DNA of 32,616 nt from Welwitschia mirabilis. Lineage: Eukaryota; Gnetophyta; Gnetopsida; Welwitschiales. A program made the position numbers and the translations under genes. The stretch spans positions 23,530,166 through 23,562,781 of the forward strand of contig JBOZIK010000001.1 of assembly GCA_051453625.1 (NCBI GenBank). The letters run 5' to 3'. Shown here one piece after another: positions 30,924 through 32,616 of the stretch (positions within the stretch are counted from its first letter, which is position 1; every line of letters begins with the position of its first letter). The notes under the pieces were generated by a model, which was not told the origin of the DNA, did not search any database, and saw only the letters and a program-made list of their open reading frames with translations.

Positions 30924-31890
30924 TGTCCAGACAATCAAGTGGATGACATGTGATCTTCTTTTCTAATAGTTGTCTATCCTTCATGTGCCTTCTTAGTGAA
31001 ACAATTAAGTATCATCTGTTTGGTATTATTTGGATGACTAGGAAAATGAATATTAGTGTAAAATTAACATTNNNNNNNNNNNNNNNNNNNNNNNNNNNNN
31101 NNNNNNNNNNNNNNNNNNNNNNNNNNNNNNNNNNNNNNNNNNNNNNNNNNNNNNNNNNNNNNNNNNNNNNNAGACTGAGAGACCTAAGGGGGGTATTTAT
31201 AGTTTTGGATTAAGAGTTAAGATTGTCAAGGAGTAGTAACAAACTAGAACTAATCATATCATTAATTTCATGACCAATGAAATATGTTTTACATTCATTA
31301 GAGATGTCCTACTGAGTGTTGTCCAAACAATTAAGTGGATGACATGTGATCTTCTTTTCTAATAGTTACCTATCCTTCATGTGCCTTCTTAGTAAAACAA
31401 TTAAGTGTCACCCGTTTGGTATTGTTTGGATGACTAGGCAAATGACTATTAGTGTAAAATTAACATTTCTATTTCTTTTCTTCCTAGTAGTCATTTTGGG
31501 ATGTCGCCTAAACAACCAGACAGATGATATTTCTTTTTAAACCTTTTCTAGTGTGATGGTAATAACTAGATTTTCTCTTGGTTTCTATAGTTTTCTTTTG
31601 CTATAATTGGTTTAATTCATCCTCCATAAGTACATTAACTAAGATGAGGTGTCCTAAATTTGATTATGGCTTCTACATTTATTGAAACATTTCAATATCT
31701 TACAAAGTACTTGAATTTGATGGTATACTTTATCATAATTTAGAGCCATTTTCAAAATATGATTTTGCTTTATAAATGATTGTCATCCAGATGACCAGAT
31801 AAATGAATATCAATAAAATAATGATCTTTTTATTTAGCTATTATATTTGTCATCTTCTAAGTGTTGTCCAGATGACAGGATGGATGATAC
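30924..31890. repeat. Region F: LTR-like DNA with GTCCAGAC/GTCATCCAGATGAC repeats
   Basis: A recurring motif near TGTYGTCCAGAYGACCAG followed by GATGA occurs at about 30924, 31030, 31492, 31782 and 31862, and again in the duplicated segment at 31316 and 31428. Examples are GTTGTCCAGACAATC, GTCATCCAGATGACC and GTTGTCCAGATGACAGG; several are palindromic. Segment 30780-31071 recurs at 31173-31470 around a 100-N gap (31072-31171). The motif cluster next to a TATA box looks like a retrotransposon LTR, but no primer-binding site or protein fragment was found to name the family. Confidence 0.45.
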
Positions 31891-32616
31891 TCTTTTTTCA
31901 TTTGGTCCTTTTAATCATTACTTCTCATCTAAATTAGACCCATGATGCTCTTGATAGATTAAAAAGTTTAAAATCTATTAGGAAAAGTCCATAATATCAT
32001 AAATTGATGCTTCATGTGATTATCTTGATAGATCTTCAAATTCTTCTTGATTTGATTAGAAACTTATCAAATATACTTGTAATCACACTCCAATAACATT
32101 GTCAAATAGGCCAAATTAGCCTTGCAATACTTTAGCTTTCTCTTTAAGATATCTAGTCATTCTTTCTAAATGATACTTTCTATTAGGATTTTATTTTTAC
32201 CAATTGATGTTAAACTAATATGATTATGTAGAATTAAAAGTGATTTTTTAGGTGCAANNNNNNNNNNNNNNNNNNNNNNNNNNNNNNNNNNNNNNNNNNN
32301 NNNNNNNNNNNNNNNNNNNNNNNNNNNNNNNNNNNNNNNNNNNNNNNNNNNNNNNNNGATTTTATTTTTACCAATTAATGTTAAACTAATATGATTATGT
32401 AGAATTAAAAGTGATTTTACAGGTGCAAGAAATTACCAGATCAATATCCAAGAGATAGCAATATTTGGACATGTTCTGATTAAAGTAACTTAAGTTTCTA
32501 TTCATGAACTTAATGTAAGATCCAATCAAACTTGGAAATATGCATTTTAGACTATTTCGTATGGGGTCGACACTATTTTTAAGGGGTCAATCGGATATGA
32601 ACATGCATTTTTCAAT
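31541..32616. other. Right-edge sequence, no gene; gap with duplicated flanks
   Basis: No coding sign. The 100-N gap at 32258-32357 is bordered by about 70 near-identical bases starting GATTTTATTTTTACCAATT on both sides. Near the edge GGGGTCGACACT and GGGGTCAATCGG recall the motif array at 13483-13718, but two copies are too few to call. Confidence 0.4.

Overview
The window looks like gene-poor nuclear DNA of a flowering plant. It is very A+T-rich (roughly 70% by eye), and every protein fragment I can identify belongs to a plant LTR retrotransposon. I see no host gene, rRNA, tRNA, CRISPR array or bacterial feature. The species cannot be fixed from the sequence; a dicot is only a guess. There are 23 runs of N, most of exactly 100 bases. 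Many sit between two near-identical copies of the same sequence, so part of the apparent length and duplication is probably an assembly artefact.

Layout. (A) 1-1320: left-edge piece of a minus-strand Ty1/copia element, with a decayed gag at 545-855, a perfect initiator-Met primer-binding site at 917-928 and the start of its LTR. (B) 1325-13030: a minus-strand Ty3/gypsy element of the Athila/Tat type. It has LTRs at 1325-3327 and 10020-13030, a decayed tRNA-Asp primer-binding site at 9995-10012, a G-rich polypurine tract at 3328-3346, and a decayed gag plus protease at 6745-8960. It shows no recognisable reverse transcriptase or integrase. Instead the protease frame runs on, past one stop, into about 123 codons I do not recognise, followed by about 3 kb of apparently noncoding DNA.

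(C) 13030-17950: intergenic filler. It holds a probable tRNA-derived SINE (13217-13410), an array of short GGTTGACC-like palindromes at about 21 bp spacing (13483-13718), a four-unit 58-bp tandem repeat (14814-15045) and a TA/TG microsatellite. (D) 17950-25594: a plus-strand Ty1/copia element with both LTRs, decayed gag, protease and integrase, and an internal deletion that joins the start of RT in frame to RNase H. Its LTR ends carry a second array of palindrome-like octamers (AGACRTCT) at 18-19 bp spacing.

(E) 25598-29996: a minus-strand Ty3/gypsy element, chromovirus-like. Reading right to left it has an LTR, primer-binding site, gag, protease, RT, RNase H and the first part of integrase. 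It stops abruptly at the copia LTR, and a candidate continuation of the integrase lies on the other side of the copia element, so the copia element probably inserted into this integrase. (F) 29997-32616: low-complexity DNA, then an LTR-like region with a minus-strand TATA box and repeats of a third short palindromic motif.

None of the elements is intact. Stops, frameshifts and changed catalytic residues (protease DSGR, RT FVNDI, RNase H SNANW) show they are inactive. The window records successive nested insertions followed by decay. The most unusual points are the gag-protease-only structure of element B and the evenly spaced palindromic motif arrays.
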